Positions 37,054-45,359 of a stretch of DNA of 64,000 nucleotides are shown in pieces (the first letter of the stretch is position 1; the number at the start of each line of letters is the position of its first letter). Where the stretch lies: assembly GCF_003725775.1 (NCBI RefSeq), contig NZ_RJSG01000002.1, forward strand, positions 1,206,400 through 1,270,399, given 5' to 3'. The DNA is from Nocardioides marmorisolisilvae (lineage in GTDB: Bacteria; Actinomycetota; Actinomycetes; Propionibacteriales; Nocardioidaceae). The notes under the pieces were generated by a model that was given only the letters and a program-made list of their open reading frames with translations, did no database searches and was not told the origin of the DNA. The position numbers and the translations under genes are program-made.

Positions 37054-38217
37054 ACGAGGAGCAGGGACAGTCGCCGCACTCCGCGGGTCGATCAGGATCT
37101 TCGCGTGGGTCTCCGGGTCGGCCAGGGCGTCGAACGCGCCCGCCACGCCGTCGAGGCCGACCACACCGGTGACCAGCGGCTCCGGGTCGACCTTGCCCTC
37201 GGCGAGCAGGGTCAGCGCGTCACTGAACTCCAACGGGGTGTAGCCGAGCACGAACCGGAGGTCGATCTCCTTGTTGATCGCCATCGCCGGCCGGATCCTG
37301 TCGGGCTCCATGCAGACACCGACGACAACGACGCGGGCGTAGATCGGGGCGTGGCTGATGATCTCTTCGACCACGCCCGGCACACCGACGCACTCGAAGA
37401 CGACGGGGTGCTTCGGCGTGGCTGCACCGGCCTTGTCGGCGACGCGCCAGACCGACTGCCAGGGCACGAACGGCAGCTTGCGGAGCTTCTCCACGCTGGA
37501 GACACCGAGCTCGAAGACGTCAGGAGCGTGGGTGAGGTGCCCGTGCCCGTCCGCTGCCGACCACGGCGACTCGACCTTCGGGTCGACGACCACGTCCGCG
37601 CCCATGGTCTCGGCGAGCCGCCGGCGGCCGGCGGAGTAGTCGCTCGCGATCACGGTCCGCACACCCTTGGCCTTGAGCATGGCGATGACGGCCAGTCCGA
37701 CCGGTCCGCAGCCGATCACGATCGCGACCTGGCCCTTGCCGACCTCGCCGCGGTTGACCGCGTGCAGGCCGACCGCCATCGGCTCGGTGAGGGCTGCCAG
37801 GTCACCGGCCAGCCCGTTCGGCACGGCCAGCGAGAGAGCGTCCTGGACCAGCACCTGCTCCGCGTACCCGCCGGGCGCGTGCGGCGAGAGACCGGTCGTG
37901 TGCACCGCTCCCCCAGCGCGTAGCAGCGGGAAGGAGACGACCGTGCTGCCCTCGGAGATCCGGGTCCCCTTGCCGCGGCCGGTCACCACGCCTGAGAACT
38001 CGTGACCGAGCACGATCCGGTCCGCGGTGCGCATCATGCCGTCGTAGCCGACCTCGCCGGCGACGTCAGCCAGCGCGTCGGCGTACCTGCGCGCGTGCAG
38101 GTCCGAGCCGCAGATCCCGCAGCGGGTGACGTCGAGCAGCAGCTGCCCGGGGCCGGGGACCGGGTCCTCGACCTCGCCGACGCTCAGCGCCTCGTTCTCG
38201 CAGATGACCGCCTTCAT
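37051..38217 (-). CDS. Zinc-binding alcohol dehydrogenase family protein
   Basis: The 388-residue MDR enzyme has the catalytic-zinc cysteine in RCGICGSDLHARRY and the histidine in VLGHEFSGVV. The nucleotide-binding motif is IGCGPVGLAVIAML. The four-cysteine structural zinc loop is missing. This and the lack of further cofactors fit a subgroup annotated as zinc-binding dehydrogenases of unknown substrate. ATG 38217 overlaps the SRPBCC stop by four bases, so the two are cotranscribed. Confidence 0.9.
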   Translation of the reverse strand: MKAVICENEALSVGEVEDPVPGPGQLLLDVTRCGICGSDLHARRYADALADVAGEVGYDGMMRTADRIVLGHEFSGVVTGRGKGTRISEGSTVVSFPLLRAGGAVHTTGLSPHAPGGYAEQVLVQDALSLAVPNGLAGDLAALTEPMAVGLHAVNRGEVGKGQVAIVIGCGPVGLAVIAMLKAKGVRTVIASDYSAGRRRLAETMGADVVVDPKVESPWSAADGHGHLTHAPDVFELGVSSVEKLRKLPFVPWQSVWRVADKAGAATPKHPVVFECVGVPGVVEEIISHAPIYARVVVVGVCMEPDRIRPAMAINKEIDLRFVLGYTPLEFSDALTLLAEGKVDPEPLVTGVVGLDGVAGAFDALADPETHAKILIDPRSAATVPAPR

Positions 38218-38675
38218 CTCGCCTCCGCCTCCACGATCTCCTTGATCCGTTCCAAGGTCTGGCGCATGCCCCGCTCGTTGGTCTTCCCGCGGGCCCAGCC
38301 CAGCAGGGCCCAGTACGCCTTGGACCAGGCCTGGGTCTCCAGCCGGAACGACTCGGTCACCTCGGTGCCGCCGTCGGTGGCCCGCAACTGGTAGCGCCAG
38401 TGATTGGTCGGCCGGTCGCCGACCAGGACCACGAACCCGAAGTCCTCGCCGACCACGCAGTGCTCCACCTGGCACTTGGTCCAGTAGACGGGGCCGACGC
38501 CGTTCCGCTTCACGTGCCCCTTGAAGTACGCCCCGAGCTCTGGCCCGGTGGCGCCACGCAGCCAGACGGCTTCGAAAGTCTCCGGCGACAGCTCGCCGAT
38601 CCGGGTCACGTCGCTCACCAGGCTCCAGACGACCTCCGGAGGAGCAGCCATGTGGACGGTCACAGATCCCTGCAT
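38214..38675 (-). CDS. SRPBCC family protein (polyketide cyclase-like)
   Basis: The 153-residue protein begins MQGSVTVHMAAPPEVVWSLVSDVTRIGELSPE, the canonical first strand and helices of this fold (given here as residues 1-32). It ends with a long amphipathic helix (RGMRQTLERIKEIVEAEA). It resembles the group annotated as polyketide cyclase or coenzyme Q-binding proteins. ATG 38675 is leaderless and the stop is fused to the dehydrogenase start (ATGA). Confidence 0.85.
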   Translation of the reverse strand: MQGSVTVHMAAPPEVVWSLVSDVTRIGELSPETFEAVWLRGATGPELGAYFKGHVKRNGVGPVYWTKCQVEHCVVGEDFGFVVLVGDRPTNHWRYQLRATDGGTEVTESFRLETQAWSKAYWALLGWARGKTNERGMRQTLERIKEIVEAEAR

Positions 38676-38688
38676 GGGACGGAACCTA
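38673..38688 (-). promoter_or_regulatory. Leaderless promoter of the SRPBCC-dehydrogenase operon
   Basis: Minus-strand TAGGTT (38688-38683), seven bases, then ATG 38675. Confidence 0.5.
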
Positions 38689-38709
38689 GCAGCGGATGTT
38701 CCGGGCGGG

Positions 38710-39174
38710 TCAGCGCGGGCGCCAGCGCTTCCAGAGCGCAGAACCGGTGGCCCGGTCCTTGCCGTCCCACTCCAGGCGCACGTGCGCGGTCATCTCCGCC
38801 TCCGAGGCGTCCACGACCTCACCGACCAGCGTCACGGTCGCATCCAGCGGCGCCGGCCGGAGGTAGCGGACGTCGAGTCCCGAGGTCACGTACGGCAGGT
38901 CGGCACCGGGCAGCGGCGGCCAGCCGTTCTCGAAGGCGGTGTGGGTCACCGCCGCCGCGCTGTGGCAGTCGAGCACCGTGGCGATGATCCCGCCGTTGAG
39001 GAACCCCAGGCCGTTGTTGTGCTCGGCCCACGGCGTGAACTCGGCCCGGATGAGGCCGTCGTCGTCGACGAAGCTCTTCAGCCGCAGACCGCGGTCGTTC
39101 GCCGGCCCGCAGCCGAAGCACGGCAGCTCGGGGAAGTAGGTGTCCTGGAGGCTCTTGCGCTCGGGGTCGTCCAC
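38710..39174 (-). CDS. PaaI-like hotdog-fold thioesterase
   Basis: The 154-residue protein has a single hotdog domain with an N-terminal CFGCGPANDRGLRLKSF motif and the catalytic helix region GFLNGGIIATVLDCHSAAA, followed by GLDVRYLRPAPLDATVTL. It should hydrolyse a medium or aromatic acyl-CoA. GTG 39174 lies six bases after TAGGCT, so the message is leaderless. Confidence 0.88.
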   Translation of the reverse strand: MDDPERKSLQDTYFPELPCFGCGPANDRGLRLKSFVDDDGLIRAEFTPWAEHNNGLGFLNGGIIATVLDCHSAAAVTHTAFENGWPPLPGADLPYVTSGLDVRYLRPAPLDATVTLVGEVVDASEAEMTAHVRLEWDGKDRATGSALWKRWRPR

Positions 39175-39186
39175 GCGCGGAGCCTA
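39172..39186 (-). promoter_or_regulatory. Leaderless promoter of the thioesterase gene
   Basis: Minus-strand TAGGCT (39186-39181), six bases, then GTG 39174. Confidence 0.55.
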
Positions 39187-39260
39187 TCGAGCGCCCGCCG
39201 AGCGCCAGCGAGGTGAGGCCGAGTGGGCGACGTCGCGTTGACGAGCGCAGCGAGGATCAC

Positions 39261-41051
39261 CTAGGCAGCGTGCAGGACGTTGGCGATCACGTCCAGCAGG
39301 TCCCGCATGCTGCCGCCCTTGACGACGTAGCGGTCGGCGCCGGCGGCCATCGCCTCCTCCTCGAGCGTGGCCTGGTTGAACCCGGACAGCACGATGACTC
39401 GTACGTCGGGCACGGCCTCGCGGATCAGCGGCAGGGCCTGCAGGCCGTCCATCCGGGGCATCGCCATGTCCAGCAGCACCAGGTCGGGACGCAGCTCGCG
39501 CGCCCGGTCGACAGCGTCCAGTCCGTCGACCGCCTCGCCGACGACGTCGTAGGCGCCCTGGTTGGCCAGCTTGAGGCGCAGCAGCATCCGGATGTCCTCG
39601 GCGTCGTCGACGATCAGGATCCGCGGGTGCGCCGTCTCCCCCACCACCGGGTCGGAGGCGGTGATCGCCTCGACCGGGATCACCGGCTCGAGCTTCGCGG
39701 CATGCTGCCGGATCAGGTCGCCCGGACGGATCTGCTGGCCCTGCGGCTCGAGCAGGTCGTCCATCATGTGCCGGGCGGCATGCAGGGTCCGATCGACGAA
39801 GGACCGGGCGGCGAGGACGTCGTGGTGCTCCAGCGAGTACGCCGCGGAGACGAGTCCCTGGACGACGTTGTCGTTGATCTCCAGCGCCTGGCGCCGTCGC
39901 TGCTGCGACTCGCCCAGCCGGGTGGCCATCGCCTCGCGCTCGAGCCGGGGCCGGGCGTCCGCCAGGAACAGCGCGGTCATCGTGCTGAGGTCCGAGGCCC
40001 GCAGCCCGACCGTGGCCACGTCGAGGACCAGGCCCTGCCCGTCCTGACGGAGGCCCGCCAGAGCGCGGCCGTCAACGATCCCCTGGGGCAGGAAGTCCCG
40101 CAGCGGGCGGTCGGATGGGTCGGCGCCGAGGATCTCGGCCGCACGCGGGTTTGCCTGCACGATGCGCTCCTCTGAGTCGGCGACGATGATGGCCTCGGGT
40201 GCTGCGTCGACGAGCTGCTGGAAGCGCTCGGTCACGCGCTCGCGCTCCTGCTCGGCGAGCACCCGGTCGGTGATGTCGATGCAGGTGCCGCGCATCCGGA
40301 CGGGGTTGCCGCTCTCGTCCATGATCACCTCGCCGTTGGAGGAGAGGTAGCGCAGCTCTCCGTCGGGCCGGACGATGCGCTCGACCATGTGGTACGGCTC
40401 GCCGGTGGCGTAGGCCTGCTGGTGCACGGCCTGGATCCGTTCCCGGTCCTCGGGGTAGATCGCGGAGAGAAATCGCTCGTAGGACGCGTTGAACGACTGC
40501 GGCTCGTGCCCGTAGATGCGAAACAGCTCGTCGGACCACTGGTTGGTGTCCGAGGCGATGTGCCAGTCGTAGTCACCCATCGTGGCCAGGTGCTGGGCAC
40601 TGTCGACGCGTTGGACCAGGTCCGCCAGGTCGCGTTCGCAGACCATCTTGCTGACCGACATGGTCACCAGCTCGAGGACCACGTTGAGGTCGCGGTGGGC
40701 CGCCTCGGCGTCGGCCTGGCTCGTCCACCCGATGAGCAGGATGCCGCTGTGTCCGGCCAGGCGCTGGGCGATGACGTGCTCGACGCCCACGGCCCGCCAG
40801 GTGTCCGGCGTGAGCACCACCGAGCGCCCACCGTTGGCGACCACCGACGTGCCCTCGGCCGGAACCGCGAGGCCGTCGACGTGCTCGAGGACCGGCCCGT
40901 CCGGACTCGGTACCTGCACCGCGATCACCGCCGCGCTCACGAACCGTCGGACCTTGGGCAGCACGGCGTCGAGGAACGCCTCCTGCCCTGTGGTGGCCGC
41001 GCACGTGTGCACGATCTCGATCAGAGACCCACTCCCCTGGATCTGATCCAT
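39261..41051 (-). CDS. PAS-PAS signalling protein with a degenerate kinase helix and C-terminal receiver domain
   Basis: The 596-residue cytoplasmic protein appears to have a GAF-like N terminus (1-150), a PAS/PAC sensor (about 155-275, ending RGTCIDITDRVLAEQ), a second PAS (about 280-370) and a DHp-like helix pair (about 385-430). Its H-box reads EINDNVVQGL: the expected phosphoacceptor histidine is asparagine. There is no ATPase domain. The receiver domain (475-594) is intact: ILIVDDAEDI, phosphoacceptor aspartate in LVLLDMAMPRMDG, and lysine in VVKGG. It probably receives a signal from another kinase. ATG 41051 has a GGAGGAG ribosome binding site. Confidence 0.85.
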   Translation of the reverse strand: MDQIQGSGSLIEIVHTCAATTGQEAFLDAVLPKVRRFVSAAVIAVQVPSPDGPVLEHVDGLAVPAEGTSVVANGGRSVVLTPDTWRAVGVEHVIAQRLAGHSGILLIGWTSQADAEAAHRDLNVVLELVTMSVSKMVCERDLADLVQRVDSAQHLATMGDYDWHIASDTNQWSDELFRIYGHEPQSFNASYERFLSAIYPEDRERIQAVHQQAYATGEPYHMVERIVRPDGELRYLSSNGEVIMDESGNPVRMRGTCIDITDRVLAEQERERVTERFQQLVDAAPEAIIVADSEERIVQANPRAAEILGADPSDRPLRDFLPQGIVDGRALAGLRQDGQGLVLDVATVGLRASDLSTMTALFLADARPRLEREAMATRLGESQQRRRQALEINDNVVQGLVSAAYSLEHHDVLAARSFVDRTLHAARHMMDDLLEPQGQQIRPGDLIRQHAAKLEPVIPVEAITASDPVVGETAHPRILIVDDAEDIRMLLRLKLANQGAYDVVGEAVDGLDAVDRARELRPDLVLLDMAMPRMDGLQALPLIREAVPDVRVIVLSGFNQATLEEEAMAAGADRYVVKGGSMRDLLDVIANVLHAA

Positions 41052-41131
41052 CCCTCTGCTCCTCCCACACCCCCGTTCGCGATCGTATGCCTGTGCAGGC
41101 CTGGGTGTCCGAGCTTCGCTAGACCGGTCAT

Positions 41132-41146
41132 TAGGCTCGCGTCATG
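41132..41146 (+). promoter_or_regulatory. Leaderless promoter of the LEH-like gene
   Basis: TAGGCT (41132-41137), six bases, then ATG 41144. Confidence 0.55.
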
Positions 41147-41536
41147 AATGGCGAAATCTCCGTCGTACGTCGGTTCTTCACGCTCCTGGAGGACGAGCAG
41201 GCCGCGGAAGCAGTCGCGCTGCTCGCCCCGGAGGTCGTCTGGAAGAACACCGGGATGCCGACGATCTCGGGGCGCCGGGTCGGCGGGATGCTGCTGGACA
41301 TGCAGCGTCGCAACATCGGGTTCCGCGCCGATCTGCACCACATCGCCTCGGACGGTCCGGTCGTGCTGACCGAGCGCACCGACTACCTGACCTACCGTCG
41401 CTGGGAGTCAGCGTTCTGGGTCTGCGGCACCCTCGAGGTGCACGACGGGCTGATCACGCTGTGGGACGACCACTTCTCCCCCGGGGGCTTCGTGGCGGCG
41501 TCCCTCAAGGGGCTGGTCGGCGCTCTGCGGCGCTGA
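41144..41536 (+). CDS. Limonene-1,2-epoxide hydrolase-like (SnoaL/NTF2-fold) protein
   Basis: This 130-residue protein has an NTF2-like fold. It appears to keep the Asp-Arg-Asp catalytic set of limonene-epoxide hydrolases: arginine and aspartate in LTERTDYL and an aspartate in TLWDDHFSPGGF. The substrate could be another small epoxide; this is inferred from the pocket motifs only. It converges with the lyase gene, three bases apart. Confidence 0.75.
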   Translation: MNGEISVVRRFFTLLEDEQAAEAVALLAPEVVWKNTGMPTISGRRVGGMLLDMQRRNIGFRADLHHIASDGPVVLTERTDYLTYRRWESAFWVCGTLEVHDGLITLWDDHFSPGGFVAASLKGLVGALRR

Positions 41537-41539
41537 CCG

Positions 41540-42301
41540 TCAGTGCCAGCGGGCCAGCCACTCGGCCGAGACGCCGGCCAGCTGCATCTGCCAGATCGGC
41601 CCGAAGCTGATCCTCCCGGCTCCTGCCCGCGCGTACATCGCCAGGTCACCGTCGACGGGGTTCGCGATGGCGTTGACCGGCAGCGGCAGTGCCGCACAGA
41701 TCCGGGCCAGGGTCTCCTCGTCGTGGAACCCGACCGGGTACAGCGAGTCGGCGCCGGCCTCGGCGCACGCCTTCATCCGCTCGATCGCGATGTCGACGCG
41801 CTCCTCGTCGGTGCCGAGCTTGTTCTTGAAGGTGTCGGTGCGCGCATTGATCACCACGTGCACGCCGGCGGCGTCGGCCGCGGCCCGCAGCTCGCCCACG
41901 AACGCGGCATGCTCCTCCGAGCTCCGCATCCGGCCGCCCTCGCTGTGCACCGTGTCCTCGATGTTGAGGCCGACGGCCCCTGCTGCGAGCAGGCCGCTGA
42001 TGAGGGTCGTCGCCGACTGCCCGTAGCCCGACTCGATGTCGACCGAGACCGGCAGGTCGACCGACCCGGTGATCTGGGCGACCCGGGTCGTGACCTCCTC
42101 GAAGGTCGCGCCCTCCCCGTCGGGTCGTCCGATCGAGTCCGCCAGCGGGTGACTACCCACGGTCAGCCCGCGGAAGCCCGCTCCCGCGGCGACGTTGGCG
42201 GACCAGGCGTCCCAGACGGTCGGGAGCACTCCGGGTTCGCGGGGCTTGTGCAGGGCGAGCAGGGCGTCGGCAAGGCCGGCGAGCTTCGTGGTGTCGGGCA
42301 T
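41540..42301 (-). CDS. Isocitrate lyase/PEP mutase superfamily protein
   Basis: The 253-residue TIM-barrel enzyme has VSVDIESGYGQSATT, AVGLNIEDTVHSEGGRM and VVINARTDTFKNK, the metal- and substrate-binding loops of the PEP mutase/2-methylisocitrate lyase family. The KKCGH motif of true isocitrate lyases is absent, as in small family members such as oxaloacetate decarboxylase or phosphonate hydrolases. ATG 42301 has a GAGGAG ribosome binding site and starts 11 bases after the dehydrogenase stop, so they form one operon. Confidence 0.85.
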   Translation of the reverse strand: MPDTTKLAGLADALLALHKPREPGVLPTVWDAWSANVAAGAGFRGLTVGSHPLADSIGRPDGEGATFEEVTTRVAQITGSVDLPVSVDIESGYGQSATTLISGLLAAGAVGLNIEDTVHSEGGRMRSSEEHAAFVGELRAAADAAGVHVVINARTDTFKNKLGTDEERVDIAIERMKACAEAGADSLYPVGFHDEETLARICAALPLPVNAIANPVDGDLAMYARAGAGRISFGPIWQMQLAGVSAEWLARWH

Positions 42302-42312
42302 CGGTTCTCCTC

Positions 42313-43329
42313 CTACGGCTGCAACAGGACCTTGATCGAGCGCCGCTCGTCCATCGCCTTGTAGCCCTCGGCGACCTCCGACAACGGCAGTACCGAGTCG
42401 AACACCAGACCCGGGTTCACTGTTCCGCTGGTGACCAGGTCGAGCAGCTCGGGCAGGTACCGGCGGACCGGCGCGACCCCGCCGGCCAGGCCGACGTTCT
42501 TGGAGAACATCTTCCGGATCGGCAGCTCCACTCCGTGCGGTACGCCGACGAAGCCGACCATCGCGCCCGGGCGCGCGGCCGCGAACGCGAGCTGCATGGC
42601 GTCGTCGGTCCCGACACACTCGAGCACGGCGTCGGCACCGACCCCGCCGGTGATCTCCTTGATCCGCTTGCCGCCCTCGACGCCGCGCTCGGCGACGATG
42701 TGGGTGGCCCCGAACGCGGTGGCGACCTTCTGCCGGCTCTCGTGCCGCGACATCGCGATCACCTTCTCCGCGCCCATCTGGGCCGCGGCCAGGACGCCGC
42801 ACAGCCCGACCGCTCCGTCACCGACCACGACGACGGTGTCGCCCTTCTTGACCCCGGCGGAGACGGCGCAGTGCCACCCGGTCGGGAACACGTCGGAGAG
42901 CGTCAGCAGCGAGGCGATGAGGTCGTCGTCCGGCATCCCGTCGGTCTTGACCATGGAGCCCTCAGCCTGGGTGACCAGGCCGTACTCCCCCTGGCCCCCG
43001 GTGGTGAACCCGCCGTTGACGCAGGCCGAGTGCGCGCCGTTGTCGCAGTGCGGACAGGTGTTGTCGCAGGTGCAGAACGGCACGATGACGAAGTCGCCGG
43101 GCTTGAAGGACCCGACCTCCGCGCCCACTTCCTCGACGACGCCCACCATCTCGTGGCCGATGGTGTCGCCGGGCGTGATGGGGTTCTCCCCCCGGTACGG
43201 CCACAGGTCCGAGCCGCAGATGCAGCCCGCCTTGATCTTGATGACGGCGTCCGTCGGGGCGGTGATCTGCGGCACCGGCCGGTCCTCGAGTCGGATGTCG
43301 CCGGGCGCGTGGATCGTCGTTACTCGCAT
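42313..43329 (-). CDS. Zinc-dependent alcohol dehydrogenase, MDR family
   Basis: The 338-residue enzyme has catalytic-zinc ligands in GCICGSDLWPYRG and TIGHEMVGVV, a structural zinc loop CTCDNTCPHCDNGAHSAC and the nucleotide-binding motif VVGDGAVGLCGVLAA. It probably oxidises a short alcohol with NAD. The first residues MRVTTIHAPGDIRLE fit ATG 43329. The promoter region is shared with the divergent HTH-MurA gene and its dyad, so joint control is possible. Confidence 0.92.
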   Translation of the reverse strand: MRVTTIHAPGDIRLEDRPVPQITAPTDAVIKIKAGCICGSDLWPYRGENPITPGDTIGHEMVGVVEEVGAEVGSFKPGDFVIVPFCTCDNTCPHCDNGAHSACVNGGFTTGGQGEYGLVTQAEGSMVKTDGMPDDDLIASLLTLSDVFPTGWHCAVSAGVKKGDTVVVVGDGAVGLCGVLAAAQMGAEKVIAMSRHESRQKVATAFGATHIVAERGVEGGKRIKEITGGVGADAVLECVGTDDAMQLAFAAARPGAMVGFVGVPHGVELPIRKMFSKNVGLAGGVAPVRRYLPELLDLVTSGTVNPGLVFDSVLPLSEVAEGYKAMDERRSIKVLLQP

Positions 43330-43357
43330 GCCCCCACCCTGCCAGGAACGTCCTACA

Positions 43358-43395
43358 TTGGCCGTATCTCATATGTGAGATACCGTCCGACCATG
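43358..43395 (+). promoter_or_regulatory. Promoter with perfect dyad before the HTH-MurA gene
   Basis: TTGGCC (43358-43363) and TACCGT (43381-43386) are spaced by 17 bases, and six bases follow before ATG 43393. The spacer is filled by the perfect inverted repeat GTATCTCA (43364-43371) / TGAGATAC (43376-43383) with centre TATG. The dyad overlaps the -10, so a bound protein would block transcription. The encoded XRE-type HTH is the obvious candidate ligand. Confidence 0.65.
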
Positions 43396-44922
43396 AGCGT
43401 CGATTACCTCGGCCAGATCGGCACCCTGATCCGCAGCGCCCGGCAGCACCGGGGCTGGACCCAGCAGCAGCTCGCGGACGCCCTGAGCACCTCGCAGAGC
43501 GCGGTGAACCGCATCGAGCGCGGGCACCAGAACGTCTCGCTGGAGATGCTCGCCCGCATCGGCGAGGCCCTGGACGAGCAGCTGGTCAGCATCGGCGCCG
43601 GCCCGGTCCACCTCCGGGTGACGGGACCGACGACACTCTCCGGCTCGATCGACGTCAAGACCTCGAAGAACGCCGGCGTCGCGCTGCTCTGCGCGGCGCT
43701 GCTCAACAACGGCCGCACCACCCTGCGCCGGGTGGCCCGGATCGAGGAGGTCAACCGGCTGCTCGAGGTGCTGGCGAGCATGGGCGTGCAGACCCGGTGG
43801 CTGAACGACGACAACGACCTGGAGATCGTCCCGCCGGCGCACATCGACATCGCGGGCATCAATCACGACGCGGCGCGCCGCACGCGCTCGATCATCATGT
43901 TCCTCGGCCCGCTCCTGCACCGCAGCGCCGACTTCGAGCTCCCGTACGCCGGAGGCTGCGACCTCGGCACCCGGACCGTCGAGCCGCACATGACCGCACT
44001 GCGGCCGTTCGGCCTGGAGGTGAAGGCCACCGAGGGCAGCTACCACGCAGTCGTCGCCGAGGACGCGGCGCCGGTCCGGCCGATCGTGCTCACCGAGCGC
44101 GGCGACACCGTCACCGAGAACGCCCTGATGGCTGCGGCCCTGCACGAGGGCACCACGGTGATCCGCAACGCCAGCCCGAACTACATGGTCCAGGACCTGT
44201 GCTTCTTCCTGCAGGAGCTCGGCGTCGAGATCGACGGCGTCGGTACGACCACGCTCACCGTCACCGGCCGCTCGGAGATCGACGTGGACGTCGAGTACTC
44301 CCCGAGCGAGGACCCGATCGAGGCGATGTCGCTGCTGGCCGCCGCGATCGTGACGGGTTCGGAGATCACCATCCGTCGGGTCCCGATCGAGTTCCTGGAG
44401 ATCGAGCTGGCGCTCCTGGAGGAGATGGGCTTCCGCTACGAGCGCTCCGAGGAGTACCAGGCGGCGAACGGCCGGACCCGGCTGGTCGACCTGACCACCC
44501 ACGTCTCGGTGCTGCACTCCCCCATCGACAAGATCCACCCGATGCCGTTCCCCGGTCTCAACATCGACAACCTGCCGTTCTTCGCGGTCATCGCCGCCGT
44601 GGCCAACGGCCAGACGATGCTGCACGACTGGGTCTACGAGAACCGCGCGATCTATCTCACCGAGCTCGGCAAGCTCGGCGGCAAGGTGACGCTCCTGGAC
44701 CCGCACCGGGTGATGATCGACGGGCCCACGCACTGGTCAGGTGCGGAGATCGTGTGCCCGCCCGCGCTGCGTCCGGCCGTGGTGATCCTGCTGGCGATGC
44801 TCGCCTCGAAGGGCACGTCGGTGCTGCGCTCGGTCTACGTGATCAACCGCGGGTACGAGGACCTCGCCGAGCGCCTGAACCAGCTCGGTGCGCGCATCGA
44901 GACGTTCACCGACCTGCGCTGA
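43393..44922 (+). CDS. XRE-type HTH fused to a MurA-like enolpyruvyl transferase
   Basis: The 509-residue protein has an N-terminal helix-turn-helix (about 8-65: LIRSARQHRGWTQQQLADAL, STSQSAVNRIERGHQNVS) joined to a complete MurA/EPSP synthase fold. Catalytic residues of MurA are retained: K92-N93 in TSKNAGVALLCAALL, C189 in AGGCDLGTR with the following arginine, and D392 in FPGLNIDNLPFF. MurA makes UDP-GlcNAc-enolpyruvate, the first committed peptidoglycan precursor. Homologues with this fusion are known in actinobacteria, but whether they are enzymes, regulators or both is open. ATG 43393 is leaderless. Confidence 0.92.
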   Translation: MSVDYLGQIGTLIRSARQHRGWTQQQLADALSTSQSAVNRIERGHQNVSLEMLARIGEALDEQLVSIGAGPVHLRVTGPTTLSGSIDVKTSKNAGVALLCAALLNNGRTTLRRVARIEEVNRLLEVLASMGVQTRWLNDDNDLEIVPPAHIDIAGINHDAARRTRSIIMFLGPLLHRSADFELPYAGGCDLGTRTVEPHMTALRPFGLEVKATEGSYHAVVAEDAAPVRPIVLTERGDTVTENALMAAALHEGTTVIRNASPNYMVQDLCFFLQELGVEIDGVGTTTLTVTGRSEIDVDVEYSPSEDPIEAMSLLAAAIVTGSEITIRRVPIEFLEIELALLEEMGFRYERSEEYQAANGRTRLVDLTTHVSVLHSPIDKIHPMPFPGLNIDNLPFFAVIAAVANGQTMLHDWVYENRAIYLTELGKLGGKVTLLDPHRVMIDGPTHWSGAEIVCPPALRPAVVILLAMLASKGTSVLRSVYVINRGYEDLAERLNQLGARIETFTDLR

Positions 44923-44971
44923 GCCGTTCGAGACGGTTGCTGCCCAACCTCCTCAGGACTTCGGCTCCGCC

Positions 44972-45235
44972 TCAGCCCTTGAACAGGGTCTCCACGAAAG
45001 CCCGCGTCCGCTCGGGGGCGACCGGCGGGGTGTCCATGTCCGAGGTGATCCGCGGCAGCGTGGCCGTGTTCGGCGACTGGAACGCGTGCCAGTCCGTCTC
45101 CGCCTCGATCAGGGCGCCCAGGTCGGCACGGGACAGGAACACCCCGGAGCAGTCCGCGCACCGGCGTACGGACACGTGACCGAAGGTGCGCACGGCCATC
45201 GTCCCCTGGCACTGCGGGCAGGTGAGTTCGTCCAC
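44972..45235 (-). CDS. Small zinc-ribbon (zf-TFIIB) protein
   Basis: From GTG 45235 the protein has 87 residues. It contains a TFIIB-type zinc finger, LTCPQCQGTMAVRTFGHVSV followed by RRCADCSGVFLSRADLGALI (CxxC-x17-CxxC), and a C-terminal tail ending AFVETLFKG. Family function is unknown. GTG 45235 is preferred because it lies just before the first cysteine pair and follows CGGGGA; a frame starting at 45361 would reach across the start of the divergent GDPD gene. Confidence 0.75.
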   Translation of the reverse strand: MDELTCPQCQGTMAVRTFGHVSVRRCADCSGVFLSRADLGALIEAETDWHAFQSPNTATLPRITSDMDTPPVAPERTRAFVETLFKG

Positions 45236-45359
45236 TCCCCGAAGGTACTCCTCGATCCGGGCACGTCTGAGTACCCGTACGGATGTGCCGCGGTCGTGTC
45301 GGGGACAGGCTGGGGTCATGACCGCGATACTGCTGACGGAGCGGAGGGGCTGAGGGGGC

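Noticed and set aside
44923-44971. Possible hairpin between the HTH-MurA gene and the zinc-ribbon gene
   Set aside because: CCTCAGG and CCTCAGC are direct, not inverted, repeats; no convincing stem forms.
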